A stretch of DNA of 64,000 nucleotides, taken from contig QJOU01000001.1 in the NCBI GenBank assembly GCA_003265685.1, positions 124,001-188,000 on the forward strand. The letters run 5' to 3'. Position 1 is the first letter of the stretch. The number at the start of each line of letters is the position of its first letter. The notes under the pieces were generated by a model. It did not search any database and was not told the DNA's origin. It was given only the letters and a program-made list of their open reading frames with translations. Below are positions 1 through 10,928 of the stretch, piece by piece. The translations under genes were made by a program, and so were the position numbers. The stretch comes from Piscinibacter caeni (GTDB lineage Bacteria > Pseudomonadota > Gammaproteobacteria > Burkholderiales > Burkholderiaceae_C).

Positions 1-88
1 CGAGGAGGCCGGCAGCAAGCTCGACAAGGCGCGCGAGCTCGGCGTGCCGGTGCTCGACGAAGACGGCCTGCGGGCGCTGCTCGCATGA
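1..88 (+). CDS. ligA: NAD-dependent DNA ligase LigA, C-terminal end (partial)
   Basis: Only the last 28 codons are present. They read EEAGSKLDKARELGVPVLDE and end in LLA at the TGA at 86-88. The pattern GSKLDKAxELGVxVLDE is the end of the BRCT domain that closes bacterial NAD-dependent DNA ligases, which seal nicks in replication and repair. The stop overlaps the ATG of the NUDIX gene (ATGA), so the two are probably cotranscribed. The assignment rests on a short fragment but the motif is characteristic. Confidence 0.8.
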   Translation, partial: EEAGSKLDKARELGVPVLDEDGLRALLA

Positions 89-852
89 ACGTCGCCTGGC
101 TCGAGGGCCTGCGGGCGCGGGCGGACCAGTCGCCCCTGCGCCCACGCGTGCCGCTGCGCCTGGCGGCCAACGCCGCGGTGATCGGCTCGGTCGAGCCGGC
201 GCTGGTCGCCCAGCTCGTGGCCGCCGGCCTGCCGGTGGCGGCGGCGGGTGACGCCGTCGACGTGCAGGGCGACGCCGACGCGGCGCTGGCCCGCATCGCG
301 CGCTGGCTGCACGACGCGGGCCTCGCGAGCCGCTGGCGCGACGAGCTCCTCGCGGTGACCGACGAGAGCGGCCGGGTGCAGGCCGCGGTCGAGCGCGCCG
401 CGGTGCGGCCTCTGGGCATCACGACCTTTGCCGTGCACCTGGTCGGGCGCGACCCGGCGGGCCGCTGGTGGCTGCAGCAACGTGCGCTGGACAAGGCCAC
501 CGACCCGGGCCGCTGGGACACGCTGATGGGCGGCCTGGTGGCCGACCGCGAGAGCCTCGAGCAGACGCTCGAGCGCGAGACCTGGGAGGAGGCCGGCCTG
601 CGGCTGGCCGACCTGGAGGCGCTGCGCGAGCACGGTGCGCTGACGGTGCGCCGGCCGGTGGCCGAGGGCTACATGGTCGAGCGCATGGCGGTCTACTCGG
701 CGCGCGTGCCGGCTCACCTGGTGCCGCAGAACCAGGACGGCGAGGTCGAGCGCTTCGAGTGCGTCGACGAGCCGGCCCTTCGAGAGCGCCTGGCCGCCGA
801 CGCCTTCACGCTCGAGGCGGCGCTGGTGCTGGTGCGTGTGCTGGGGCTGTGA
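85..852 (+). CDS. NUDIX hydrolase with DUF4743-type N-terminal region
   Basis: This 255-residue protein has a NUDIX box at about residues 148-171: a GG start, then RETWEEAGL, matching the Gx5Ex7REUxEExGU signature that binds divalent metal and cleaves nucleoside-diphosphate-linked substrates. The first 110 residues resemble the DUF4743 domain found in front of thiamine-pyrophosphokinase-related NUDIX enzymes. Substrate is unknown. The start overlaps the ligA stop by 4 bp, arguing for translational coupling. It converges on tolA with 24 bp between stops. Confidence 0.85.
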   Translation: MNVAWLEGLRARADQSPLRPRVPLRLAANAAVIGSVEPALVAQLVAAGLPVAAAGDAVDVQGDADAALARIARWLHDAGLASRWRDELLAVTDESGRVQAAVERAAVRPLGITTFAVHLVGRDPAGRWWLQQRALDKATDPGRWDTLMGGLVADRESLEQTLERETWEEAGLRLADLEALREHGALTVRRPVAEGYMVERMAVYSARVPAHLVPQNQDGEVERFECVDEPALRERLAADAFTLEAALVLVRVLGL

Positions 853-876
853 CCGCGGCGCGCGCGGCGGCGCGCC

Positions 877-1674
877 TCACTCGCGCGGCCGGAAGCTGAT
901 CTCGATGGTGGAGGGCACGCGGCCGTCGGTGTCGCGCGGCAGCACCTCGGTCTTGTCGATCGCGCGCAGCACGGCCTCGTCCCAGGCCGGCACGCCGCTG
1001 CTCTTGAGCAGCTTGCGGCCGATGATGGTGCCGTCCGGCGCGGCGCGCACCTCGACCGTGGCCAGCGGGTTGCCGTCGATCGTGTCGCTGAAGACGATGT
1101 TGGGCAGGATGCGCGCCTTGATGCGCCCGGCATAGCTGGCCGAGGGGCCGGCAGTGCGCTGCGCGGTGCCGGTGGACGAGGGCTCGCCGGTGGCGCCGGC
1201 CTGGCTGAGGATGCGCTTCATCTGCGCCTCGCGCAGCGCCTCGAGCCGCTCCTGGTCCTTGCGCTTCGCCTCGGCTTCCTTCTTCTTGCGCTCGGCCTCT
1301 TCCTTCTGGCGCTGCTGCTCCTCGCGCCTGGCCTCTTCCTCCTGGCGCTTCTTCTCCTCTTCCTTCTTCGCCTTCTCGATGGCGATCTGCGCGTCCTGCT
1401 GCGGCTTCTGCACCGGCTCCGGCTTGGGCGGCGGCGGTGTGGGCTTGGGCTGCGGTGCCGGCTCGGGCTCGACGGGCCGGGGCGCGGCGATCTGCGGCAC
1501 GGCCGCCCACAGCTCGGCCTCGACGCCGGCTGGGTTGCTGGAACGCCAGCTGACGCCGAAGGCGATCGCCACGACCAGCAGCGCGTGCACCAGCAGCGCG
1601 AGCCCGAGCCCGCGGCTGATGCCGTCGGGGTTGCGCGGGATCAGCGCGTCTCTGGTGAGGGCCGAGGCGTGCAT
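877..1674 (-). CDS. tolA: Cell envelope integrity protein TolA
   Basis: TolA bridges the inner-membrane TolQR motor to the outer membrane during cell constriction. The 265 residues show the TolA plan: a short cytoplasmic N-terminus, one membrane segment at about 24-42, a proline-rich stretch, a long Lys/Glu/Ala-rich helical region (about 95-165, rich in KKEEEKKRQEEEA-type runs) and a TonB-like C-terminal domain (about 180-265). It is the last gene of ybgC-tolQ-tolR-tolA. The usual next genes tolB and pal are absent; a convergent NUDIX gene lies there instead. Confidence 0.93.
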   Translation of the reverse strand: MHASALTRDALIPRNPDGISRGLGLALLVHALLVVAIAFGVSWRSSNPAGVEAELWAAVPQIAAPRPVEPEPAPQPKPTPPPPKPEPVQKPQQDAQIAIEKAKKEEEKKRQEEEARREEQQRQKEEAERKKKEAEAKRKDQERLEALREAQMKRILSQAGATGEPSSTGTAQRTAGPSASYAGRIKARILPNIVFSDTIDGNPLATVEVRAAPDGTIIGRKLLKSSGVPAWDEAVLRAIDKTEVLPRDTDGRVPSTIEISFRPRE

Positions 1675-1678
1675 GGGC

Positions 1679-2107
<429 letters not shown>

Positions 2108-2119
2108 GCTCCGGCCTCC

Positions 2120-2854
2120 TCAGCGGCTGTGCGCGAAGCCGCTGCTGACCGTGGCCGCGGCAGGTGCCGGACCCGGCGCGCCGACATTGCGCTGCAGGAT
2201 GTTCGAGAACTCCTCGATGAAGGTCTCGAGCTGGATCGCGATGCGGTCGATGTCGCGCGCGAAGCGGTTGTAGGCGATCACCGCCGGGATGGCCGCGAAC
2301 AGGCCGATCGCGGTGGCCACCAGCGCCTCGGCGATGCCCGGCGCCACGGTGGCCAGCGTCACCTGCTGCATGTTCGACAGGCCGACGAAGGCATGCATGA
2401 TCCCCCACACCGTGCCGAACAGGCCGACATAGGGGCTGACCGAGCCGACCGAGGCCAGGAAGCTGAGGTTGGACTCCACCGCGTCGATCTCGCGCTGGAA
2501 GCTCGCGCGCATCGCGCGGCGCGCGCCGTCGAGCAGCGCGCCGGCGTCGAGCACACGCTTCTCGCGCAGCTTCAGGAACTCGCGCATTCCCGAGGCGAAG
2601 ATGCGTTCCATCGGCGCGCCACGGCCGTCGACGCTGCGCTTGCTCGCGTCGGCATACAGCTCGTTGAGGTTGCGGCCGGCCCAGAACTCGCGCTCGAACT
2701 CGTCGTTCTCGCCGCGCACGCGGCGCAGGCCGAACAGCTTGCCGAAGATCACCGTCCAGCTCGCCAGCGAGGCGAGCAGCAGCCCGGCCATCACCAGCTG
2801 CACGACGAAGCTGGCCTGTGTGACGAGCGTGAAGATCGAGAAGTCCTGGTTCAT
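2120..2854 (-). CDS. tolQ: TolQ motor protein (MotA/TolQ/ExbB channel)
   Basis: A 244-residue inner-membrane stator subunit of the Tol-Pal system. The N-terminus MNQDFSIFTLVTQASFVVQL starts the first membrane helix, and LSFLASVGSVSPYVGLFGTVWGIMHAF carries the conserved second-helix region of ExbB/TolQ proteins. The open frame continues upstream, but the conserved N-terminus and the ATG overlapping the ybgC stop fix the start at 2854. It is translationally coupled to ybgC and followed 12 bp later by tolR. Confidence 0.94.
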   Translation of the reverse strand: MNQDFSIFTLVTQASFVVQLVMAGLLLASLASWTVIFGKLFGLRRVRGENDEFEREFWAGRNLNELYADASKRSVDGRGAPMERIFASGMREFLKLREKRVLDAGALLDGARRAMRASFQREIDAVESNLSFLASVGSVSPYVGLFGTVWGIMHAFVGLSNMQQVTLATVAPGIAEALVATAIGLFAAIPAVIAYNRFARDIDRIAIQLETFIEEFSNILQRNVGAPGPAPAAATVSSGFAHSR

Positions 2855-3273
2855 GGCATCTTGCTGAGAAGCTCGGTCGGAATTCGGCGCATCCTGAAAG
2901 TTCCGGCATCGACGCAGCCGATGCGGATGCGGCCCTCGGCCAGCAGCGTGCGCTCGCCCGGCGCACTGCGCCAAGCCTGCTGCACGAGGCTCATCGACAC
3001 CCGGCCCACCTCCTGCGGCATGACGCTGACCTCGAGCAGGTCGTCCAGCCGCGCCGGGGCCAGGTAGCGCACCGCAGTATCGGCGACGACGAAGATCGTG
3101 CCTGTGTCGGTTCGCAAGCGCTCCTGCTCGTACCCGAGCGCGCGCAGCCATTCGGTGCGGGCGCGCTCGAAGAACTTCAGGTAATTGGCATAGAACACGA
3201 CGCCGCCGGCGTCCGTGTCCTCCCAGTAGACGCGCAGCGTGAAGCGGAACGGAAGGTCGTGGGTCTCGGGCAA
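2851..3273 (-). CDS. ybgC: Tol-Pal system-associated acyl-CoA thioesterase YbgC
   Basis: A 140-residue hotdog-fold thioesterase, first gene of the tol operon in many proteobacteria; it acts on acyl-CoA or acyl-ACP and is linked to phospholipid handling at the envelope. The signature VYWEDTDAGGVVFYANYLKF (about 15-34) contains the catalytic Asp of the family. The start appears to be TTG: the conserved region begins only 12 residues later and no in-frame ATG fits. The stop overlaps the tolQ ATG by 4 bp. Confidence 0.92.
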   Translation of the reverse strand: MPETHDLPFRFTLRVYWEDTDAGGVVFYANYLKFFERARTEWLRALGYEQERLRTDTGTIFVVADTAVRYLAPARLDDLLEVSVMPQEVGRVSMSLVQQAWRSAPGERTLLAEGRIRIGCVDAGTFRMRRIPTELLSKMP

Positions 3274-3280
3274 GCCGCGA

Positions 3281-3681
3281 TTATCGCTGCTGCACCCGCT
3301 GGTACACCGGGCCCCACAGCGGGTGGCCGGCCTCGGACTTGGTCAGCGCGAAGGCCGGGTCGGCGGCGCGCGCGGCGCGGAACGCCGCCTCGCACTCGGC
3401 CATGCGGTTGCTGGTGCAGAAGACGAACGCCAGCAGCTTGTGGGCCGCGGCCCGGTCGCGCGGCGACACCAGGCCGGCCTGCAGTGCCGCCTGCAGCTGC
3501 TTCTCGGCCTGCGGGTACTGCGCATCGTCGTAGGCGCGCAGGCCGGCCAGCAGCGCCTTCTCGGCCGGCCGGTCGGCGATGTCCAGCAGCCCGAGCGCCG
3601 GCGCGTTCAACTGCGGCTGGGCGCAGCCGGCGGCCAGCAGGGTGAGCAGGGCGAGCGAGGCGGCGGCGACAAGGCGGGTGG

Positions 3682-3685
<4 letters not shown>
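3281..3685 (-). CDS. TssQ-family type VI secretion-associated lipoprotein
   Basis: A 134-residue predicted lipoprotein. The N-terminus has a basic start, a hydrophobic core and a lipobox LLAAGC with Cys at about 21. The mature part is helical and TPR-like (AYDDAQYPQAEKQLQAALQAG, then LAFVFCTSNRMAECEAAFRAA). This arrangement fits the TssQ-type lipoproteins found near T6SS and kinase genes in Burkholderiales. Its ATG overlaps the kinase stop (ATGA), so both are made from one transcript. No other T6SS gene is in the window. Confidence 0.7.
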
Positions 3686-5334
<1,649 letters not shown>

Positions 5335-5372
5335 CCCGGCAGCTTAGTGCAGCCCCCGGGCGCCCACGCGTG

Positions 5373-5395
5373 AAAAAGACCCGGCCGGGGCCCGT
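5373..5395 (-). terminator. Possible rho-independent terminator after the aminotransferase gene
   Basis: Read on the minus strand, a short GC stem (GGCCC pairing with GGGTC, one G-U pair) is followed by CTTTTTC. It sits between the aminotransferase stop at 5429 and the kinase start at 5334, where the rib-nusB transcript would be expected to end. The stem is short, so the call is tentative. Confidence 0.4.
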
Positions 5396-5428
5396 TGTTA
5401 ACCGTTGCTCACCAAGTCGCGGCGGCGT

Positions 5429-6619
5429 TCAGCGCCGCTGCGACAGCCAGCCGCGCAGGCGCGCCAGCGCCTCCTGCAGTTGCGGCAGCGCACTGGCGTA
5501 GGACAGGCGCAGCCAGCGTTCGCTGCCGTTCCGGCCGAAGTCGCGCCCCGGCGTCAGCGCCACCTGGGCGCCACGCATGGCCTCGAAGACGAAGTCCCAG
5601 CTGCTGGCGGCGTGCGCCGAGCAGTCGGCCCAGGCGTAGAACGCGCCGTCCGGCGGCACCGGGACTGTCAGCCCCATCGCATCCAGCGCCGGAACGACGA
5701 CATCGCGCCGGGCGCGGAATTCGCCGCGCCGGCGTTCGTACTCGGCGATCGACTCCGGCTCGAAGCAGGCCAGCGCGGCGCGCTGGGCGATCGTCGAGGC
5801 GCAGATGAACAGGTTCTGGGCCAGCTTCTCGACCGCCGGCACGAGCGAGGGCGGCAGCACCAGCCAGCCGAGCCGCCAGCCGGTCATCGAGAAGTACTTG
5901 GAGAAGCTGTTCACCGAGATCACGTCCTCGCCGTGGGCGAGTGCGCTGTGGCCGAAGCGCTCGTCGTAGCTCAGGCCGAGGTAGATCTCGTCGACGATCG
6001 TGAAGCCGCCGCGCGCGCGCACCGCGCGCACGATGCGGCCCATCTCGTCGGGGTCGATCGAGGTGCCGGTCGGGTTGGACGGCGAGGCCAGCAGCACGCC
6101 GCGCGTGCGTTCGCCCCAGGCCGCCTCGACGCCGGCGGCGTCGAGCTGGAAACGTTGTTCCGGCCCGGCCGGCAGCAGCACCGGGCGCCCCTCGGCGGCG
6201 GCGACGAAATGCCGATTGCAGGGATAGCTCGGGTCGGGCAGCAGCACCTCGTCGTCGCGGTCGATCAGCGCCAGGCAGGCGAGCTGCAACGCGGCCGAGG
6301 CGCCGGCGGTGACGACGATGCGCGCGGGGGCGATGTCGAGCCCGAAGCGCTGGCCGTACCAGGCGGCGATGCGCTCGCGCAGCGCGGGCAGGCCGGTGGC
6401 GTCGGTGTACTGCGTGCGGCCGTCGCGCAGCGCGCGCTCGGCGGCCTCGCGCACCAGCGGCGGCGCGGTGAAATCGGGCTCGCCGATGTTCAGGAAGATC
6501 ATGCGCCGCCCGCCGCGCGCCGGGTCGCACAGCGGCGACTGCGCCAGCTCGGTGGCCGCCTTGGCGCACTCCATCACGTAGAAGGGCTCGATGTGCTCGA
6601 GCCGCCCGGCGGTCTTCAC
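5429..6619 (-). CDS. Class I/II pyridoxal-phosphate-dependent aminotransferase
   Basis: A 396-residue fold-type I aminotransferase. Visible hallmarks are [16 protein letters not shown] (cofactor phosphate region), [19 protein letters not shown], the [10 protein letters not shown] motif and [17 protein letters not shown] with the Schiff-base Lys. Substrate cannot be told from sequence; an AspC/AlaC-like role is likely. GTG at 6619 overlaps the nusB stop (GTGA). Association with ribH-nusB is a recurring beta-proteobacterial order. It is not an obvious MfnC although the organism makes methylofuran. Confidence 0.87.
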   Translation of the reverse strand: MKTAGRLEHIEPFYVMECAKAATELAQSPLCDPARGGRRMIFLNIGEPDFTAPPLVREAAERALRDGRTQYTDATGLPALRERIAAWYGQRFGLDIAPARIVVTAGASAALQLACLALIDRDDEVLLPDPSYPCNRHFVAAAEGRPVLLPAGPEQRFQLDAAGVEAAWGERTRGVLLASPSNPTGTSIDPDEMGRIVRAVRARGGFTIVDEIYLGLSYDERFGHSALAHGEDVISVNSFSKYFSMTGWRLGWLVLPPSLVPAVEKLAQNLFICASTIAQRAALACFEPESIAEYERRRGEFRARRDVVVPALDAMGLTVPVPPDGAFYAWADCSAHAASSWDFVFEAMRGAQVALTPGRDFGRNGSERWLRLSYASALPQLQEALARLRGWLSQRR

Positions 6620-7107
6620 CGCGGGGCTGCTCCACGCGCGCGCTGCACCTCGGCCGGGCGCAGCTCGCCGGCCGCCTTGTCGAGCACGCCGTTGACGTAC
6701 TTGTGGCCGTCGGTGCCGCCGAAGCTCTTGGCCAGCTCGACCGCCTCGTTGATGGCCACCTTGTACGGCACGTCCAGGCAGTGCTGCATCTCGTAGACGC
6801 CGATCATCAGCACGCCGTGTTCGATCGGCGACAGCTCGGTGGTCTTGCGGTCGACATGCTTGGCCAGCACCGCGTCGATGCCGGCGGCCTCGGCGATGCA
6901 GCCGTGCAGCAGGGCGTCGAAGTGCACCGCATCGGCGCTGTCGAAGCCGTCCTGCTCGCGCATGTGGGCGTCGATCACGCCCGGCTCGGCACCACCCAGC
7001 AGCCACTGGTACAGGCCCTGCAGCGCGAACTCGCGCGAGCGCCGGCGCGCCGAGGGCGGGCGCTTGCCCATCGGACGCGGTTTCTTCTTGGCCGTGGTTT
7101 CGCTCAC
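6616..7107 (-). CDS. nusB: Transcription antitermination protein NusB
   Basis: A 163-residue NusB that binds boxA RNA with S10 during rRNA antitermination. The [17 protein letters not shown] segment (about 21-37), [17 protein letters not shown] (about 90-106) and [25 protein letters not shown] (about 119-143) are family signatures. It has a basic [17 protein letters not shown] extension. The start is GTG, overlapping the ribH stop by 4 bp. The rib-nusB coupling is common in proteobacteria. Confidence 0.95.
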   Translation of the reverse strand: MSETTAKKKPRPMGKRPPSARRRSREFALQGLYQWLLGGAEPGVIDAHMREQDGFDSADAVHFDALLHGCIAEAAGIDAVLAKHVDRKTTELSPIEHGVLMIGVYEMQHCLDVPYKVAINEAVELAKSFGGTDGHKYVNGVLDKAAGELRPAEVQRARGAAPR

Positions 7108-7568
7108 GAAAGGTCTTCCATCAGGCAGGCCATCTCGACCGCCACGCGCGCCGCGTCGCGGCCCTTGTCCTCGGCGCGCGCCCAGGCCTGGGCCTCGTTC
7201 TCGACGGTCAGGATCGCGTTGGCGATCGGGATCTGGTGGTCCAGCGCGACGCGCGTGACGCCCGCGCCGCTCTCGTTGGCCACCAGCTCGAAGTGGTAGG
7301 TCTCGCCGCGGATGATGCAGCCCAGCGCGATCAGCGCGTCGTAGTCGTCGCTGTCGGCCAGCGCCATCAGCGCCACCGGGACCTCCAGCGCCCCCGGCAC
7401 CATGACATGGCGGATGTGCTTCTCGGCCACGCCGAGTGCGCGCAGCTCGGCGATACAGGTCTGCGCCAGCTTGTCGGTGAGCGGCGCGTTGAAACGCGCC
7501 TGCACGATGGCGATGCGCAGGTCCTGGCCGTCCAGATCGACTCCGGCGCCCTTGTCGGCGTCTTGCAT
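7104..7568 (-). CDS. ribH: 6,7-dimethyl-8-ribityllumazine synthase
   Basis: A 154-residue lumazine synthase joining 3,4-dihydroxy-2-butanone 4-phosphate and the ribitylamino-pyrimidine. It shows IAIVQARFN (substrate loop), [30 protein letters not shown] with the catalytic His, and [25 protein letters not shown]. The ATG at 7568 is fixed by the acidic leader preceding the conserved core. It lies 8 bp after ribBA and overlaps nusB. Confidence 0.96.
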   Translation of the reverse strand: MQDADKGAGVDLDGQDLRIAIVQARFNAPLTDKLAQTCIAELRALGVAEKHIRHVMVPGALEVPVALMALADSDDYDALIALGCIIRGETYHFELVANESGAGVTRVALDHQIPIANAILTVENEAQAWARAEDKGRDAARVAVEMACLMEDLS

Positions 7569-7576
7569 GAATGCTC

Positions 7577-8671
7577 CTAGGGCGAGACGAAACCGGTGAC
7601 CTCGAGGCCGTAGCCGACCATGCTGGGCATGCGCCGCGGGCTGCCGAGCAGGCGCATCTTCGCCACGCCGAGGTCGCGCAGGATCTGCGCGCCGACGCCG
7701 TAGGTGCGCAGGTCCATCTGGCCGCGTGCCGGCGCGGCCGGCTCGGCGCGCGCCTCGGCCAGCTGCGGCAGCAGGGCGGCAGCGTCCTCGCCGCAGTTCA
7801 GCAGCAGCGCCACGCCGCGCTCGCTGGCCTGCACCGCGGCCAGCGCCTTGGGCAGCGGCCACGAATGGCCGCAGCGGCCGGCATCGAGCAGGTCGAGCAC
7901 CGACAGCGGCTCGTGCACCCGCACCAGCACCTCCTCGCCCGACTGCCAGCGGCCCTTGGTCAGCGCCAGGTGCAGGCCGCCAGTGCGGTCGCGGTACGCG
8001 GCGCAGTCGAACTCGCCCTGGGCGGTGCTCATGCGGCGCTGCGCGACACGCTCGATCAGCGACTCGTTGCGGCTGCGGTACTCGATCAGGTCGGCGATGG
8101 TGCCGATCTTCAGCCGGTGCTCGCGCGCGAACTCGATCAGGTCGGGCAGGCGCGCCATCGTGCCGTCGTCCTTCATCACCTCGCAGATCACCGCGGCGGG
8201 CGTGAGGCCGGCCATGCCGGCCAGGTCGCAGCCGGCCTCGGTGTGCCCGGCGCGCATCAGCACGCCGCCGTCCTGCGCCTGCAGCGGGAAGATGTGGCCG
8301 GGCTGCACCAGGTCGCTCGGCTTGGCCTGGCGTGCCACCGCCGCCTGCACGGTGCGTGCGCGGTCGGCCGCGGAGATGCCGGTGGTCACGCCCTCGGCCG
8401 CCTCGATCGAGACGGTGAACGCGGTGCCGGTCTTCTGGCCGTTGCGCGCAGCCATCGGCGTGAGCTGCAGCCGCTCGCAACGCTCGCGCGTGAGCGTCAG
8501 GCAGATCAGCCCGCGGCCGAACCTCGCCATGAAGTTGATCGCCTCGGGGCTGACATGCTCGGCCGCGAGCACGAGGTCGCCTTCGTTCTCGCGATCCTCC
8601 TCGTCGACGAGGATGACCATGCGGCCGGCGGCGAGCTCGGCGACGAGCTCCGGAATCGGGGAAATCGACAT
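7577..8671 (-). CDS. ribBA: 3,4-dihydroxy-2-butanone 4-phosphate synthase fused to a degenerate GTP cyclohydrolase II domain (RibBX type)
   Basis: The N-terminal half (about 1-205) is a complete RibB domain: [17 protein letters not shown] with the acidic metal-binding loop, [33 protein letters not shown] and [10 protein letters not shown]. The C-terminal half (about 208-364) aligns with GTP cyclohydrolase II, yet the zinc-binding triple-Cys segment is missing: the region after [16 protein letters not shown] has only one Cys, and the RQEG catalytic segment is replaced by NCGED. The RibA half is therefore probably inactive and another ribA must exist elsewhere. It is 10 bp downstream of ribE. 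Confidence 0.9.
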   Translation of the reverse strand: MSISPIPELVAELAAGRMVILVDEEDRENEGDLVLAAEHVSPEAINFMARFGRGLICLTLTRERCERLQLTPMAARNGQKTGTAFTVSIEAAEGVTTGISAADRARTVQAAVARQAKPSDLVQPGHIFPLQAQDGGVLMRAGHTEAGCDLAGMAGLTPAAVICEVMKDDGTMARLPDLIEFAREHRLKIGTIADLIEYRSRNESLIERVAQRRMSTAQGEFDCAAYRDRTGGLHLALTKGRWQSGEEVLVRVHEPLSVLDLLDAGRCGHSWPLPKALAAVQASERGVALLLNCGEDAAALLPQLAEARAEPAAPARGQMDLRTYGVGAQILRDLGVAKMRLLGSPRRMPSMVGYGLEVTGFVSP

Positions 8672-8681
8672 GACGGGATTA

Positions 8682-9311
8682 TCAGGGCCGCGGCAGCGAG
8701 CCGCCGAGCATGCGTTCGACGTAACGTGCGATCAGGTCGATCTCGAGGTTGACGGCCTGGCCGGCGTGCAGCGTGCCGAGCGTGGTGTTCTGCACGGTGT
8801 GCGGGATCAGGTTGATGCTGAACTCGCAGGCGCGCTCCAGGTCGGTGACCCGGTTGACCGTCAGGCTCACCCCGTTGACCGTGATCGAGCCCTTGTAGGC
8901 CAGAAAGCGCGCCAGCGCCGGCGGGGCGCTGATGCGCAGCTCCCACGATTCGCCGATCGGCTCGAAGTGCACCACCGTGCCGATGCCGTCGACATGGCCG
9001 CTGACCAGGTGGCCGCCGAGCCGGTCGTTGGCGCGCAGCGCCTTCTCGAGGTTGACCGGCCCGGGTTCGGCCAGGCCGGCGGTGCGCGCCAGGCTCTCGG
9101 CCGAGATGTCGATGCCGAAGCGCGAGGCGTCGCGGTCCAGCGTGGTGACGGTCATGCAGGCGCCGTTGAGCGCGATGCTGTCGCCCAGCACGACGTCGTG
9201 CAGGTAGCCCGCCGGGGCCTGGATGGCGAGCCGCTTGCCGTGGCTCGCGTCGGCGCCCAGGGCGCGCACCTCCTCGATGCGGCCGACGCCGGTGATGATG
9301 CCTGTGAACAT
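8682..9311 (-). CDS. ribE: Riboflavin synthase alpha subunit
   Basis: A 209-residue riboflavin synthase that dismutates two lumazine molecules. It has the duplicated-barrel structure: MFTGIITGVGRIEEV at the start, then the first-repeat GDSIALNGACMTVTTLD and second-repeat GSITVNGVSLTVNRV substrate motifs, with GGHLVSGHVDGIG between them. It sits between ribD (58 bp) and ribBA (10 bp). Confidence 0.96.
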   Translation of the reverse strand: MFTGIITGVGRIEEVRALGADASHGKRLAIQAPAGYLHDVVLGDSIALNGACMTVTTLDRDASRFGIDISAESLARTAGLAEPGPVNLEKALRANDRLGGHLVSGHVDGIGTVVHFEPIGESWELRISAPPALARFLAYKGSITVNGVSLTVNRVTDLERACEFSINLIPHTVQNTTLGTLHAGQAVNLEIDLIARYVERMLGGSLPRP

Positions 9312-9369
9312 GCGCCGATTGTCGCAGGCACGCCGCGACGGCGTCGTCGCCCAGGTGTCAGGGCCGCGG

Positions 9370-10485
9370 TCAGAAGCGTTCGCGGCCGGGCGGTCGGGCG
9401 ATCAGGCGCAGGTCCGCGCCGACCGGCTGCACGTCGACCCAGCGCAGGTCGAGCGACTGCTCGAGCCGCTCCAGCGGGCCGAAGGCGGCCAGCTCGCGCC
9501 CGAGTCCGAGCAGGCGCGGCGCCATGTAGACCAGGAACTCGTCGACCAGCCCTTCGCGCACGAACGAGCCGTTCAGCTTGTGGCCGGCCTCGAGGTGCAG
9601 TTCGTTGACGCCGCGGCGCGCCAGGTCGGCCAGCATCGTGGGGAGGTCGACCTTGCCGGCGGGCCCCGGCGCGAAGGCGATCTCGGCGCCGCGGGCGCTC
9701 AGCGCCTCCTCGCGTTCGGCGTGCGCCTGCGCGGCATACAGCAGCACCTGGCCTTGCGGCTCGAACAGGCGTGCCGAGGGCGGCGTCTCGAGGCGCGAAT
9801 CGACCACCACGCGCAGCGGCTGGCGCGTCGTCTCGACCAGACGCACGTCCAGCCGCGGGTCGTCATCCAGCACGGTGCCCACGCCGGTCAGCACCGCGCC
9901 GGCGCGCTTGCGCCAGGCATGGCCGTCGGTGCGCGCGGCCGCGCCGGTGATCCACTGGCTCACGCCGTTGGGCAGCGCGCTGCGGCCGTCCAGCGAGACG
10001 GCGCACTTCATGCGCACCCACGGCCGGCCCCGCACGACGCGCGAGAAGAAGCCGATGTTGAGCTCGCGCGCCGCCTCGGCCTGCAGCCCCTCGATCACCT
10101 CGATGCCAGCGGCGCGCAGCCGCGCCGCGCCCTGGCCGGCGACCTGCGGGAACGGGTCCTCGAGCGCCATCACGACCTTGCCGACACGCGCGGCGATCAG
10201 CGCATCGCAGCACGGCGGCGTGCGGCCATGGTGGGCACAGGGCTCGAGCGTGACGTACACCGTCGCACCCTCGACCGACGCGCCGCGCGCCGCCGCGTCG
10301 CGCAGCGCCATCACCTCGGCATGCGGCCCGCCGGCCTGCTGCGTGTGGCCGCGGCCGAGCACGCGGCCGTCGGGCGCGGTGATCACGCAACCGACGCGCG
10401 GATTCGGTTCGGTCAGGCCAAAGCCCTGGCGCGCCAGCACGAGGGCCTCGAGCATCGGGTCGGTCGGGACAGCGTCGTCGCTCAT
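9370..10485 (-). CDS. ribD: Bifunctional riboflavin deaminase/reductase RibD
   Basis: A 371-residue fusion catalysing steps two and three of riboflavin synthesis. The N-terminal deaminase (about 1-150) has the zinc motifs HAEVMAL and PCAHHGRTPPC; the C-terminal reductase (about 155-371) has VRMKCAVSLDGRSALPNGVSQWI and a cofactor region around LTGVGTVLDDDPRL. It begins 18 bp downstream of the pilV-like gene on the same strand. No FMN riboswitch was seen in front of it. Confidence 0.95.
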   Translation of the reverse strand: MSDDAVPTDPMLEALVLARQGFGLTEPNPRVGCVITAPDGRVLGRGHTQQAGGPHAEVMALRDAAARGASVEGATVYVTLEPCAHHGRTPPCCDALIAARVGKVVMALEDPFPQVAGQGAARLRAAGIEVIEGLQAEAARELNIGFFSRVVRGRPWVRMKCAVSLDGRSALPNGVSQWITGAAARTDGHAWRKRAGAVLTGVGTVLDDDPRLDVRLVETTRQPLRVVVDSRLETPPSARLFEPQGQVLLYAAQAHAEREEALSARGAEIAFAPGPAGKVDLPTMLADLARRGVNELHLEAGHKLNGSFVREGLVDEFLVYMAPRLLGLGRELAAFGPLERLEQSLDLRWVDVQPVGADLRLIARPPGRERF

Positions 10486-10503
10486 CGGACCATTCTCCGC
10501 GAA

Positions 10504-10917
10504 TCAGCGCGGCAGCACGGCGATGCCGGGCAGCGCGGGGTCGAGGGTCGCGAGCAGCGTGGCCAGCGTGAGCTGCTGCGGCGCGCCGTCGGGCGCATCC
10601 CACTGCACGCTGACGCTCAGGGCGACGGCGTTCGGCCAGGTGCCGGCATCGACGCGGCGCACCAGCCGGAAGCGTGTGCTCGCCAGGGCCGGGTCGACCA
10701 GGCGATCGTCCGCCGCCGGCACGCCCGGGGCGGCCCGCATCGACTCCACTTCCGCCTGGGCCAGCCGCACCGCCTCGCTGCGCTGGCGGGCCAGCTCGGC
10801 ATGCCGGCGCAGCTCGGGCTGCAGGCGCAGCACGGCGAGCAGGCCGAGCGTCAGCACCAGCAGGCCGAGCAGGGCGTCGACCAGTCCGAGGCCGCGTTGG
10901 CGTGGGATTCGGGTCAT
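10504..10917 (-). CDS. pilV: PilV-like type IV minor prepilin
   Basis: A 137-residue protein with a type IV prepilin N-terminus: basic leader, RGLGLVDALLGLLVLTLGLLAVLRLQ, then a globular tail. The residue at mature +5 is Asp rather than the usual Glu. It follows PilW- and PilX-like genes, the position expected for PilV. The start at 10917 directly precedes the leader and has an AAGGAG-type ribosome site. It is the last pilin gene before ribD. Confidence 0.72.
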   Translation of the reverse strand: MTRIPRQRGLGLVDALLGLLVLTLGLLAVLRLQPELRRHAELARQRSEAVRLAQAEVESMRAAPGVPAADDRLVDPALASTRFRLVRRVDAGTWPNAVALSVSVQWDAPDGAPQQLTLATLLATLDPALPGIAVLPR

Positions 10918-10928
10918 CGTTCGCTCCT

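Noticed and set aside
5429-6619. Aminotransferase considered as the missing MfnC of methylofuran synthesis
   Set aside because: It is locked into the conserved rib-nusB neighbourhood, far from the mfn genes, and has no feature linking it to methylofuran.
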